The translations under genes were made by a program, and so were the position numbers. From assembly GCA_035765895.1 (NCBI GenBank), contig DASTWL010000062.1, forward strand, positions 1-40,600: DNA of 40,600 nt, in the 5' to 3' direction. Below, in pieces: positions 26,701 to 34,528 of the stretch. Below the pieces are notes generated by a model that did not search any database, was not told the DNA's origin, and saw nothing but the letters and a program-made list of their open reading frames with translations. This stretch comes from Verrucomicrobiia bacterium. GTDB lineage: Bacteria > Verrucomicrobiota > Verrucomicrobiia > Limisphaerales > DSYF01. How positions within the stretch are numbered: position 1 is the stretch's first letter; every line of letters starts with the position of its first letter.

Positions 26701-27423
26701 TTCAACAGCGCGATCGGTAATTCGCGCATCGTGGGCACGCATTGGTTTCAGATGCTGGACCGCAGCACGACGGGCATTCTTAATTCCGATGCGGACGGCG
26801 ACAACAACAACGGCCTCGTGGACGTTTGCGACACGCCGTATTATCCATTGATCGCCGCCGTGCGCAGCGCCGGTCAGGCGATGTATTCCCAGCGCCTCGG
26901 CACCGCGCCGCCGACGATTTCCGCCCTCACCAATCGCACCATCCAGGTCAACACCAGCACGGGGCCGATGGCTTTCACCGTGGGCGATGACACGACGGCG
27001 GCGGGCTCTCTGACGGTGAGCGGGGCGTCGTCCAACAACAATCTGGTCCCGCCGGGCAACCTTGTTTTCGGCGGCAGCGGCGCGAATCGCACCGTCACCG
27101 TCACGCCGCAAGCCGGCTGGGCGGGCACGGCCGACATCACGCTCACGGTGACGGATGCCTCCGGCGCGCGCGGCTTCGCGACCTTTACGTTGACGGTGCT
27201 GCCGAATCCGCCGGTGCTGAACAGCTTCGCGGTCAGCGGTCAAAACTTTCAGCTCACCGTTTCCGGCAATGCCGGCCTGAACTATTACCTGCAAACTTCG
27301 ACGAATCTGACGGATTGGCAGACGGTGTTTACCAATCTGAACGCCACGCCGCCGTTCGTCTGGAGCGATGCTGGAACTACGAATTATCGCAGCCGGTTTT
27401 ACCGCGTTTTATTGAGTCCGTGA
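23797..27423 (+). CDS. secreted GH50/agarase-like glycosidase with shared N-terminal domain
   Basis: About 1208 residues from GTG 23797, which gives a clean signal peptide (MQKAAEARWFFAAIVAF, then AMICSASDASA). The frame is open upstream to TTG 23608 (ATGs at 23671 and 23683), but that region overlaps a terminator hairpin. Residues 29-228 are the domain shared with the two preceding genes. A beta-sandwich segment (about 240-470) leads to a clan-A-like glycosidase core with FFRVQKYQGDWWFVDPDGHL, LRSWGLNTIGSW, FYINNELVWA (E785, likely acid/base) and IPVLNSEHNI (E937, likely nucleophile). These fit GH50 beta-agarases best; a related family is possible. Ig-like and QTSTNLTDW-type C-terminal modules follow. 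A 40-codon tandem duplication lies inside the catalytic core. Confidence 0.8.
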   Translation: MQKAAEARWFFAAIVAFAMICSASDASAAVISVNFMQYASQTVSGVYGVTNQDSVAAGWLNLNQVNNFNALPLANGTNSTVNLSGGTPLWASGSAAYAGTPLGAGKATYVGGSSPTITLANLNANFPFGCKVIVYFAGYLDNANALVTDGATTNYFRSASSTAEITNALAAGLYPTTQTTDLGSGNNPLAQYAVFGNGALLTNDTVTISLTELAGSGAWIAGFQIVGAAADTAAPRLFTSEGFAASNYAAGVSLINNATLGYGFDGPWTGYGGQVKAVAGSLNYSGYGADGENHVMVTNNAAIRRTLLAGNNGPLGNYCDTNGLVSLSRDGAPLYLAFLVYASTNQSPGGNFSLYIGDYSGTNRFFMVQLATTNPYPLTITIPYDGAPQTLGNNNGAANLVVARFDFAGANGAVRLWLNPSTSGAEPMPDVTLTNLNIAFDRLQLTHGYASGAAEFDEIRFGNNWAATVQSAALATLPGQQTLVGMRGLPPSPIGGTNFPREFFPFVDAFGQYRFLDWTNKVHSLAELQQRAADETADLSSHPGSDQWDQYGGWLNGPQLAATGFFRVQKYQGDWWFVDPDGHLFWSHGVTGVNAPSVPTAVTGRKNYFANLPQPGDPTVEFLAPNGSNVTGVNAPSVPTAVTGRENYFANLPQPDDPTAGFLTPWGSTVSGGYYNGSNPLTMDFYAANAFLKYGPNWYWFTRDLDQTRLRSWGLNTIGSWTVSDTYLLRRTPYARVFYPYVGNINGDSRLPDYFNPAFATALTNVLSGPERNDPWCLGFYINNELVWANQGLFTDEKDVARTALAAVNTSFAKAALRDQLMSKYGTIAALNAQWGTSYASWTDFLNQRATLPSGTSGDTDLTAFYRNYAEQFFRTCGTVIHSYTSNLFLGCRFAGPYPDAARACTNYVDVASVNSYASTFSIPAGLEADIPVLNSEHNICAKDTGLFWGGLNTVSSQAQRASSYTSHFNSAIGNSRIVGTHWFQMLDRSTTGILNSDADGDNNNGLVDVCDTPYYPLIAAVRSAGQAMYSQRLGTAPPTISALTNRTIQVNTSTGPMAFTVGDDTTAAGSLTVSGASSNNNLVPPGNLVFGGSGANRTVTVTPQAGWAGTADITLTVTDASGARGFATFTLTVLPNPPVLNSFAVSGQNFQLTVSGNAGLNYYLQTSTNLTDWQTVFTNLNATPPFVWSDAGTTNYRSRFYRVLLSP
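25563..25802 (+). repeat. 120-bp imperfect tandem duplication within the glycosidase gene
   Basis: Two consecutive 120-base units begin at 25563 and 25683. The first 75 bases or so of each differ at only two or three positions; the rest has diverged. Both keep frame and encode TGVNAPSVPTAVTGR followed by K/E-NYFANLPQP. They sit just after the WWFVDPDGHLFWSHGV motif at about residues 589-668. Confidence 0.9.
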
Positions 27424-27467
27424 CGGAAAAGGCCAATCATGTTTCCCATGAAACCATGCGCCACAAA

Positions 27468-27485
27468 GCCCGTCTATTGTCGGGC
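27468..27485 (+). terminator. small hairpin after the glycosidase gene
   Basis: GCCCG-TCTATTGT-CGGGC gives a 5-bp GC stem about 45 bases after the glycosidase stop. It lacks a T-run and is weak. It may separate the glycosidase from the sulfatase operon. Confidence 0.3.
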
Positions 27486-27511
27486 GCAGGCGCGATTTGC
27501 TGTCGGCGCGG

Positions 27512-27531
27512 CATCACATTGTCATGTGATG
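27512..27531. promoter_or_regulatory. 20-bp inverted repeat CATCACAT-TGTC-ATGTGATG (candidate operator)
   Basis: Perfect 8-base arms with a 4-base spacer, 49 bases upstream of the first sulfatase ATG (27581). The inner 7-base arms and spacing match the palindrome at 18388-18405 exactly; only the spacer differs. The position suits an operator or activator site for the four-gene sulfatase operon. The -10/-35 elements could not be placed with confidence. Confidence 0.65.
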
Positions 27532-27580
27532 GCGTTAAAATCAGCATGGCCTACAATGGGTTAAGGCGATTAAAAATGAC

Positions 27581-29029
27581 ATGCAAACCAACGTCCTCAT
27601 CACGGCCCTGCTGGGCAGTTTGCTGGCGCTGACGGCGTCGGCTGAATCCGTCGGCAACGGCGCGGCTTCGTCGGCGAATCGTCCGTCGGCCAAGCCGAAT
27701 TTGATCATCATCCTGACCGATGATCAGGGTTATCACGACGTTGGGTTCAACGGCTGCAAAGACATTCCCACGCCGAATCTGGACTCCATCGCCGCCAACG
27801 GCGTGCGGTTTTCCAATGGTTACGTTTCCTACTCCGTGTGCTCGCCCAGTCGCGCCGGGCTGCTGACCGGCCGTTACGAGGAGCGTTTCGGTCACGAACG
27901 CAATCCGCAATGGCAGCCGGAGAACATTCATTCTGGCCTGCCGCTGACCGAAACCACGCTGGCGGACGCGCTGGGCCATGTCGGTTATCACAGCGGCATC
28001 ATTGGCAAATGGCATTTGGGCAGCCATCCGGCGTTGCATCCGCTCAAGCGCGGGTTCAATGAGTTCTTCGGCTTTCTCGGTGGCGGGCATCGGTATCTGC
28101 CGGAAGAATTGACGCTCAAAGAAACCAGCGAGGCTAAAAATGCAAACGAGAGCGACAGTTATCGGCTTTGGATCTTGCGCAATTACGAGCCGGTCAAGAC
28201 GACGAATTATCTGACCGATGAATTTTCCGATGAAGCCGTGCGTTTCATTGATCGGAACAAAGACAAACCGTTCTTTCTTTATCTCGCCTACAACGCGCCG
28301 CACGCGCCGCTGGAGGCGACGGAAAAATATTTGAGCCGGTTTCCGAACATCAAGAATCCCAAGCGCCGCACTTACGCGGCGATGATCAGCGCCGTGGACG
28401 ACGGCGTCGGGCGCGTGCTCGCGGCATTGCGCCAGCAGGGATTGGCCGACAACACGCTTGTCTTTTATCTCTCGGACAACGGCGGGCCGACCGACGCGAA
28501 TGCGTCCAACAATCACCCGTTGCGCGGCGGCAAAGGCAGTCCGTGGGAGGGCGGCTGGCACGTGCCGTTCGCGTTGCAATGGCCGGGACATTTGACGGCC
28601 GGAAAAGTTTATGAGCAGCCGGTGTTGTCGCTGGACATTTTTGCCACGATGGCCGCGCTGGTGAACGTGCCGACCGATCCGGTGCGTCCGCTCGACGGCG
28701 TGAATTTGCTGCCGTATCTCACCGGCCAGAAATCCGGCGCGCCGCACGACACAATTTATCTGCGGATGTATGACAAGGGCGCGTTTGCCGTTCGCAGTGG
28801 CGATGACAAACTCGTGATTCCCAAGCGCGGCGCCGCGCCGGAGTTGTTCAACCTCTCCCGGGACATTGGCGAATCAAAAAACCTGGCGAACGATTCCGGG
28901 ATGCAGCCAGTCGTGGAAAAGCTGGAAAAACGGCGCGCCGACTGGAACAGTCAGCTGGTGCCGCCGGTCTTTCCCGGCCTGATGCAGGCCGGCGGCCTGC
29001 CAAAGAAACCCACAGCAGCGGAGGATTAG
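27581..29029 (+). CDS. sulfatase, S1 family (formylglycine type)
   Basis: A 482-residue secreted sulfatase, first in a four-gene operon. Signal peptide MQTNVLITALLGSLLALTASA. Metal-site residues D47-D48 lie in IIILTDDQGYHDVG. The modification motif is C87-S-P-S-R in SYSVCSPSRAGLLTGRYE, where the Cys becomes formylglycine. GIIGKWHLG and FYLSDNGGP complete the active site. S1 sulfatases remove sulfate esters from carbohydrates or aryl compounds. The regiospecificity cannot be read by eye. Length is normal for the family. The next gene starts 3 bases after its stop. No formylglycine-generating enzyme or anSME is in the window. Confidence 0.93.
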   Translation: MQTNVLITALLGSLLALTASAESVGNGAASSANRPSAKPNLIIILTDDQGYHDVGFNGCKDIPTPNLDSIAANGVRFSNGYVSYSVCSPSRAGLLTGRYEERFGHERNPQWQPENIHSGLPLTETTLADALGHVGYHSGIIGKWHLGSHPALHPLKRGFNEFFGFLGGGHRYLPEELTLKETSEAKNANESDSYRLWILRNYEPVKTTNYLTDEFSDEAVRFIDRNKDKPFFLYLAYNAPHAPLEATEKYLSRFPNIKNPKRRTYAAMISAVDDGVGRVLAALRQQGLADNTLVFYLSDNGGPTDANASNNHPLRGGKGSPWEGGWHVPFALQWPGHLTAGKVYEQPVLSLDIFATMAALVNVPTDPVRPLDGVNLLPYLTGQKSGAPHDTIYLRMYDKGAFAVRSGDDKLVIPKRGAAPELFNLSRDIGESKNLANDSGMQPVVEKLEKRRADWNSQLVPPVFPGLMQAGGLPKKPTAAED

Positions 29030-29032
29030 GAA

Positions 29033-30607
29033 GTGCGTCGCAACAGATTCCCATTCTTTACTCTGATCCTTTTGGCACTGAGCTTGGGTCTGGGCGACCG
29101 TGCCCTGGCCGACAAACCGAACGTTCTTTTCATTCTGGTGGATGACTACGGCGTCAAGGACGTGGGCATCGAAGGCAGCAAATTTTACGAGACGCCCAAC
29201 ATTGATGCGCTGGCCCGCAGCGGCATGCGGTTCACCCAAGGCTACGCGGCGTGCTGTGTGTGCAGTCCTTCGCGCGCGAGTATTTTGCTCGGCCAATACA
29301 CCACGCGCCACGGCATCACCGACTGGGTCGGCGAAGATGCAGGCGCAAAATTTGCCCGCGAACGCCACACCCCGTTGCTCGTTCCCGATTACGCTCGCAA
29401 TCTGCCCGCGAACGACACCACGCTGGCCGATGCGTTCAAGCAGGCGGGTTACGTGACGTTCTTTGCCGGCAAATGGCATCTGGGCAGCAAAGGCGCCTGG
29501 CCGGAGGATCGCGGCTTCGACATCAACAAAGGCGGTTGGGATGCCGGCAGTCCGATGGGTGGTTATTATGCGCCGTGGAAAAATCCCAATCTGCCCAACG
29601 GTCCGCGCGGCCAGTCCTTGACCCAGCGGCTGGCGGACGAAACGATTTCGTTTCTCGAACAAAGCACGAACAAACCGTTCCTGGCCTATCTCGCGTTTTA
29701 CGCGGTGCATGGGCCGATTGAAACCAGCAAGCCGCTCTGGGAAAAATTTCGCGCGAAGGCGGCGGCGCAACCCAAGCCCAGGGAACGCTTTGAAATGGAT
29801 CGCACCTTGCCGGTGCGCGTCGTGCAGGATAATCCGATTTACGCGGGACTGATTGCCAACATGGACAACGCCGTGGGACGCGTGCTGCAAAAGCTCGACG
29901 AGCTCGGCCTGGCCAGCAACACCATTGTGGTTTTGACCGGCGACAATGGCGGCGTGGTTTCGGGCGACAGTTACAGCTCGTGTGAATTTCCGTTTCGCGG
30001 CGGCAAGGGACGCCAATGGGAAGGCGGCACCCGCGTGCCATTTTACATCCGCGCTCCCGGCGTTACCCAGCCTGGCAGCACTTGCACCACGCCGGTCAGC
30101 GGCATTGATTTCTTCCCGACCCTGCTGCAACTGGCCAATGTCCAAGTGCAGCCCAAACAGGTCATTGACGGCGTGAGCCTCGTCCCGTTGTTAAATGGCG
30201 GCAGCATCACGCCCCGACCGTTGTTCTGGCATTACCCGCATTACGGCAATCAGGGCGGCGAACCGTCGTCCATCGTTCGCGACGGGGATTGGAAGCTGAT
30301 TCATTACTGGGAGGACGGCCACAACGAACTTTACGACCTGGCCACCGACATTGGCGAACGACAGGATCTGGCCAAAAGCGAACCGCAACGCACGGCGGAA
30401 CTGTGGTCGGAATTGTCGGCGTGGTTGAAGGCAACGAACGCCAAGCTGCCGCAGCCCAATCCGGATTACCAGCCGGCCTGGGCGGTGCAACAGCACACGG
30501 CGGCGCTGAAGCTCAAGGAGCGGCTGGAAAAACAACACGCGGAATTTCTGGATCCGAACTGGCAGCCGGATCCCACCTGGTGGAAAAGCCTGACGACGAA
30601 GGACTGA
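29033..30607 (+). CDS. sulfatase, S1 family (formylglycine type)
   Basis: A 524-residue secreted sulfatase starting at GTG 29033, preceded by a good ribosome-binding site (GGAGGATTAGG at about 29019-29029), one of the few in this window. Signal peptide: RFPFFTLILLALSLGLGDRALA. Metal site FILVDDYGVKDVG (D37-D38), formylglycine motif C77-S-P-S-R in ACCVCSPSRASILLGQY, FFAGKWHLGS and VLTGDNGGV are all present. The C-terminus ends with NWQPDPTWWKSLTTKD. It is distinct from its upstream neighbour in sequence, so the two may act on different sulfate positions of one polymer. Translation is probably coupled to the preceding gene. Confidence 0.93.
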   Translation: MRRNRFPFFTLILLALSLGLGDRALADKPNVLFILVDDYGVKDVGIEGSKFYETPNIDALARSGMRFTQGYAACCVCSPSRASILLGQYTTRHGITDWVGEDAGAKFARERHTPLLVPDYARNLPANDTTLADAFKQAGYVTFFAGKWHLGSKGAWPEDRGFDINKGGWDAGSPMGGYYAPWKNPNLPNGPRGQSLTQRLADETISFLEQSTNKPFLAYLAFYAVHGPIETSKPLWEKFRAKAAAQPKPRERFEMDRTLPVRVVQDNPIYAGLIANMDNAVGRVLQKLDELGLASNTIVVLTGDNGGVVSGDSYSSCEFPFRGGKGRQWEGGTRVPFYIRAPGVTQPGSTCTTPVSGIDFFPTLLQLANVQVQPKQVIDGVSLVPLLNGGSITPRPLFWHYPHYGNQGGEPSSIVRDGDWKLIHYWEDGHNELYDLATDIGERQDLAKSEPQRTAELWSELSAWLKATNAKLPQPNPDYQPAWAVQQHTAALKLKERLEKQHAEFLDPNWQPDPTWWKSLTTKD

Positions 30608-30639
30608 TTCTCCCTGACGTGTTGCCAGACCTCAAATTT

Positions 30640-32259
30640 ATGACCACGAAGAAGTCATTGTTCCCAAAAAATGCGCGCCGCTTGGGCTGTGTGCTGGTCG
30701 CCTGGTTTTCCCTGCCGGGTCTCGCTCCGGCGGCAACCGCCGCGCCCGTGCCCATCGGCAACTCCAAGCCCAACATCGTGCTCATCGTGGCCGACGATTT
30801 GGGCTATGGCGACCTCGGTTGCTACGGAGCGACAAAAATCCAAACGCCCAACGTGGACCGGCTCGCCTCGGAAGGCGTGCGCTTCACCCAAGGTTACGCG
30901 CCGTCCTCGACCTGCACGCCGTCGCGGTTTTCGCTGCTGACCGGTGAATACGCCTGGCGCCAGAAGGACAAGAAGAACAGCATTCTCGATGGCGACGCGC
31001 CGTTGTGCATTGACGTGGGGCGCTTGACGCTGCCGGAAATGCTGCGCCGCGCGGGCTACTACACCGGCATTGTCGGCAAATGGCATCTCGGCTTGGGTGA
31101 CGGCCAGACGCCGGTGAATTTTAACAACGAAATCAAACCCGGTCCGCTCGAAGTGGGCTTTGATTATTCCCACATCATTCCCGCCACCGTGGACCGCGTG
31201 CCGAGCGTGTGGATTCAGAATCACCAGGTTGTCGGCCTCGACCCGGTGGACCCGATCACAGTGAGTTACGTCACCAACATCAGTGACGACTCCACCGGCA
31301 TGGATGCCATGGAACGTCCCGACTTGCTCACGCACTACGGCGCGGACAAACAGCATTCCGGCACCATCGTCAACGGCATCAGCCGCATCGGTTATATGCG
31401 CGGCGGCCACGCGGCGCGGTTCAAGGACGAAGACTTGGCGAAGACCGTCGTGGCGAAATCCGTGGCTTATCTCGAACAGCACAAGGACGGTCCGTTCTTT
31501 CTCGAAATCGGCCTGTTCGAGCCGCACGTGCCGCGCGTGGCCGAATCACCGTTTGTCGGCAAAAGCCAGGCCGGGCTGCGCGGCGATGTGATTGAGCAAA
31601 TTGACTGGGAAACGGGCGAAATCATGAAGGCGCTCGACCGGTTAAATCTTACGACGAACACGCTCGTCATTCTGACCAGCGACAACGGCCCGGTGCTGTT
31701 TGATGGTTACTATGACCATGCCAGGGAACAGTTGAACGGCCATGAACCCACCGCCGGGCTGCGCGGCTGGAAATATCTGGTGTTTGAAGGTGGTTGCCGC
31801 GTGCCGTTGATTGCGCGGTGGCCGGAGCAAATCAAGCCGCGCGTGACCGATCAACTGTTCAACCTGGTAGATTTCATGGCCACATTGGCAGGCATAGTGG
31901 GACAAAAAGTTCCGTCTTCCATCGCGCCGGACAGCCTCGATTTATCCGCCGTGCTGCTGGGTCAGACGACGAAGAATCTGCGGCAGGACACCGTGCTGCA
32001 TGGCATTTCGGACACATTGGCGCTGCGCTGGGGCGATTGGAAATATGTTCCCGCCAACGCCAAGGCCAAAGCGAGCGGCATGGGCAGCGGGGCCAATCCA
32101 AGTGACAACCGTTTTGTGGAGGCGCGCATCACTCATCCGTTGCTGTTCAACCTCGTCAAGGATCCCGACGAACAGACCAACGTCATCAGTCAGTTTCCGA
32201 AAAAGGCGGCCGAGATGCGCACCCGGCTCGCGGCAATCAAGAATCGGACGGCAAAATGA
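30640..32259 (+). CDS. sulfatase, S1 family (formylglycine type)
   Basis: A 539-residue secreted sulfatase from ATG 30640. The frame is open further upstream inside the previous gene (to TTG 30289), but only ATG 30640 gives a proper signal region (NARRLGCVLVAWFSLPGLAP ... ATAA). Motifs: NIVLIVADDLGYGDLGCYG (D52-D53), C92-T-P-S-R in STCTPSRFSLLTGEYAWR, TGIVGKWHLGLGDG and ILTSDNGPVLFDGYYDH. This resembles the subgroup of arylsulfatase A-like enzymes. It starts 32 bases after the second sulfatase and overlaps the beta-helix gene by ATGA. Three different sulfatases in one operon imply a polymer with several sulfate positions. Confidence 0.93.
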   Translation: MTTKKSLFPKNARRLGCVLVAWFSLPGLAPAATAAPVPIGNSKPNIVLIVADDLGYGDLGCYGATKIQTPNVDRLASEGVRFTQGYAPSSTCTPSRFSLLTGEYAWRQKDKKNSILDGDAPLCIDVGRLTLPEMLRRAGYYTGIVGKWHLGLGDGQTPVNFNNEIKPGPLEVGFDYSHIIPATVDRVPSVWIQNHQVVGLDPVDPITVSYVTNISDDSTGMDAMERPDLLTHYGADKQHSGTIVNGISRIGYMRGGHAARFKDEDLAKTVVAKSVAYLEQHKDGPFFLEIGLFEPHVPRVAESPFVGKSQAGLRGDVIEQIDWETGEIMKALDRLNLTTNTLVILTSDNGPVLFDGYYDHAREQLNGHEPTAGLRGWKYLVFEGGCRVPLIARWPEQIKPRVTDQLFNLVDFMATLAGIVGQKVPSSIAPDSLDLSAVLLGQTTKNLRQDTVLHGISDTLALRWGDWKYVPANAKAKASGMGSGANPSDNRFVEARITHPLLFNLVKDPDEQTNVISQFPKKAAEMRTRLAAIKNRTAK

Positions 32260-33920
32260 GGGGCGGCGTTTCATTCTGGCGCAGGGGCATGCTGGTAGCA
32301 TGCGTTTGGCTGGGCGCGGCGCTGGGCCACGCCGGAGTCAATTACTACGTCGATCCGGGGCTGGGTGATGACGCCAACTCCGGCACCAGCCCAAAGGCTG
32401 CGTTCCGGACACTGGCTCGAGCAGAAACGCTTCTGCTCCAGGCGGGGGATCATTTGCTCCTGGCGGCAGGACAGACCTTCGCCGGACAGTTGCGCCTTAA
32501 AGGGCTGAGCGGCTCTGACACTCAGCCCATCGTCATCTCCAGTTATCCAGCCGCTGACAAAGGTAGCGACGCGATGGCGCGCATTGATGCCAAAGGGCAC
32601 GCCGCCGGAGTGCTTTTGAAGAATTGCTCACATGTCACGCTGGCGAACCTCGGCATCACCGGAAACGGCGGCGGCATGGACCCCGCGGCACCATCCGGAA
32701 AGGCCGCCATGCGTTGCGGGGTTTTGGTCCAGGCGGACCGGCCCGGCGTTTATGGCGGCTTCACTCTTTCCAACCTCGTGGTCGAAAATGTGTTCTTTGA
32801 AGAACCGGGTTTCCGCCGCAATCCCGAAGAGGTGCGAAGCGCCAACGGCACCCAGAACTACGGCTGGGGCATCCGCTTCATCAGCAGTTCGCCCGCAGCC
32901 GTCATGCAGGACATCACCATCCACGATTGCCGCATCGCAAACGTCAGCCACACGGGACTCAAGTTGACCGCTCCGGGCAACGGCCTCCGAAACGTGACCG
33001 TTCAAGGCCTCCGCATCGCCAACACCGGTGGGCCGGGTGTGCAAATGTCCGGAGTAAGCGGCGGGCACTTCAGCCAGTTGGAGGTCAACCACAGCGGCAG
33101 CACGAACGACACCCGAAACTGGGGCCGCGGCAGCGGATTGTGGACCTGGGGATCCAGCGACGTCGTAATCGAAAAGAGCCGCTTCCTGAATGCCAATGGC
33201 CCGGGTGACTCGGCCGGCGTCCACATCGACTTCAACTGCCGCAACGTCATCGTCCAATACAACCTCAGCGCGCACAACGCGGGCGGCTTTTGCGAAATTC
33301 TCGGCAACAATTACAACTGCGCCTATCGCTACAACGTGAGCGTCAACGACGGTTACCGCATCAAGGGCCAAGGCGGTGCCTTTCAGGAGGGAAAAACTTT
33401 CTGGCTGAGCGGTTACACGGGTGACAAGAGCCCCAGACAGGGACCGTTTAACACCTACTTCTACAACAACACGATTTACGTCAGCCCGGATATTGTCGCG
33501 AAAATTGCCGTGACGCCAACCGCGCGCGGCGTGCTGATTGCCAACAATATTTTTTACTTCGCAGGTTCCAGCGTGTTGGTGCCAGGCGACCAAAACCGTC
33601 CGGATGCCAGCCGGCCGGACTCCATTCCGGAGGTCGTGTTTGAGAACAACCTGTTTCTGCGTCCAGACACCTGGCCGGCGGTGGCGCCCGTGCAGGACAA
33701 TTCCCCCATCCTTGGCGACCCGGAGTTCAAAAATGGCGGCGGCCTGACGTTGGACGATTACGTGCCAGCGAATGTGAACTTGATCCGCGACCGGGGCATC
33801 GCGATTCCCAGAATCCCCAATGATCAAATCGGGCTGGCAGGAGGAATGAATCCCGGCCAGGACATCCTCGGCCATGCGATTCAAGGCCAGCCCGACGTGG
33901 GCGCCATTGAACTGCCCTAG
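32256..33920 (+). CDS. secreted right-handed parallel beta-helix protein
   Basis: A 554-residue protein with signal peptide (MLVACVWLGAALGHA; basic n-region RGGVSFWRRG). Mature start VNYYVDPGLGDDANSGTSP is the usual opening of secreted beta-helix (pectate-lyase-like) proteins, followed by AAFRTLARAETLLLQAGDHL. Short repeated turns such as NCSHVTLANLGITGN, HTGLKLTAPGNGLRNVTVQG and IVQYNLSAHNAGGFCEILGN build the helix. The fold is shared by polysaccharide lyases, pectinases and carbohydrate epimerases, so it could cleave the desulfated polymer. Its ATG overlaps the stop of the third sulfatase (ATGA at 32256-32259), so it is coupled to desulfation. The exact activity is unassigned. Confidence 0.85.
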   Translation: MRGGVSFWRRGMLVACVWLGAALGHAGVNYYVDPGLGDDANSGTSPKAAFRTLARAETLLLQAGDHLLLAAGQTFAGQLRLKGLSGSDTQPIVISSYPAADKGSDAMARIDAKGHAAGVLLKNCSHVTLANLGITGNGGGMDPAAPSGKAAMRCGVLVQADRPGVYGGFTLSNLVVENVFFEEPGFRRNPEEVRSANGTQNYGWGIRFISSSPAAVMQDITIHDCRIANVSHTGLKLTAPGNGLRNVTVQGLRIANTGGPGVQMSGVSGGHFSQLEVNHSGSTNDTRNWGRGSGLWTWGSSDVVIEKSRFLNANGPGDSAGVHIDFNCRNVIVQYNLSAHNAGGFCEILGNNYNCAYRYNVSVNDGYRIKGQGGAFQEGKTFWLSGYTGDKSPRQGPFNTYFYNNTIYVSPDIVAKIAVTPTARGVLIANNIFYFAGSSVLVPGDQNRPDASRPDSIPEVVFENNLFLRPDTWPAVAPVQDNSPILGDPEFKNGGGLTLDDYVPANVNLIRDRGIAIPRIPNDQIGLAGGMNPGQDILGHAIQGQPDVGAIELP

Positions 33921-34001
33921 CCGCAACACCTGGCATTCGGCGCAATTATTCCCGCCAGAAAATTGCCACAGACGGGCAGCAAGAATTTTGAAAGGATCTC
34001 G

Positions 34002-34018
34002 CGCCCGGTCAACGGGCG
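34002..34018. terminator. hairpin between convergent genes
   Basis: CGCCCG-GTCAA-CGGGCG (6-bp stem, 5-base loop) lies in the convergent gap between the beta-helix gene (ends 33920) and the GH105 remnant (ends 34068). It could serve as a terminator in either direction, but lacks a T-run. Nothing else was recognised in 33921-34067. Confidence 0.4.
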
Positions 34019-34067
34019 TTGCCCCAACCATCTTCAAAACGAGACCAACGCCGGCATGCAAATGCCA

Positions 34068-34500
34068 TTAACGTCGGTCGATTAACGCCATCAGCCGCAC
34101 GGCATTTGGTGCCTGATGGATTTGATACACTTCACTACCAGCGAGCAAAAATGCGCCGACGGCGTAAACTTCCGTGTGCTCAGGATCAAACTTCTTCGGA
34201 TCCGCGCCGACCGGTTGCACATGCGTCAGTTTTCCGTCGGCATTCACGCAATGCGTCAGCGCCGCCCAGGCTGTTCGCGCCGGGGCTCAAACCGTTTCCG
34301 GCAGCGGATAATCTTCCGGGTCCAGCAAACTCGAGCGCCACAAACCATCCGGCTGCTGACAGGCCAGAACCTTGTCGGCCATTTCGCGGAACTGCTGGAT
34401 GAAGCGGGCCCGCGACGGATGATCTTCCGGAAGATATTGCAACACGCGAACCAGACCGCCCATGACCCAGCCGTTGCCGCGGCCCGCGACCGTCAATTGT
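34068..34500 (-). pseudogene. decayed 3' end of a GH105-type unsaturated rhamnogalacturonyl hydrolase
   Basis: One minus-strand frame encodes GRGNGWVMGGLVRVLQYLPE, then FIQQFREMADKVLACQQPDG and LLDPEDYPLPET. It then hits a TGA (34287-34289) and resumes in the same frame with TAWAALTHCVNADGKLTHVQ, PVGADPKKFDPEHTEVYAVG and AFLLAGSEVY. These are conserved blocks from the C-terminal half of GH105 enzymes. In intact members about 25-30 residues lie between the PET and AWAAL blocks; here they are gone and replaced by a stop. The N-terminal half is absent, cut at the end of the GH2 gene. The original enzyme would have trimmed unsaturated uronate ends, as GH88 does. It is clearly non-functional as read. 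Confidence 0.8.
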
Positions 34501-34528
34501 GATCGGAACCGCCCCAGACTTTTCCGCT

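Noticed and set aside
25225-27294. 689-residue minus-strand frame
   Set aside because: It is opposite the glycosidase core, is Arg/Ala-rich and lacks a signal peptide or recognisable domain; a shadow frame of GC-rich DNA.
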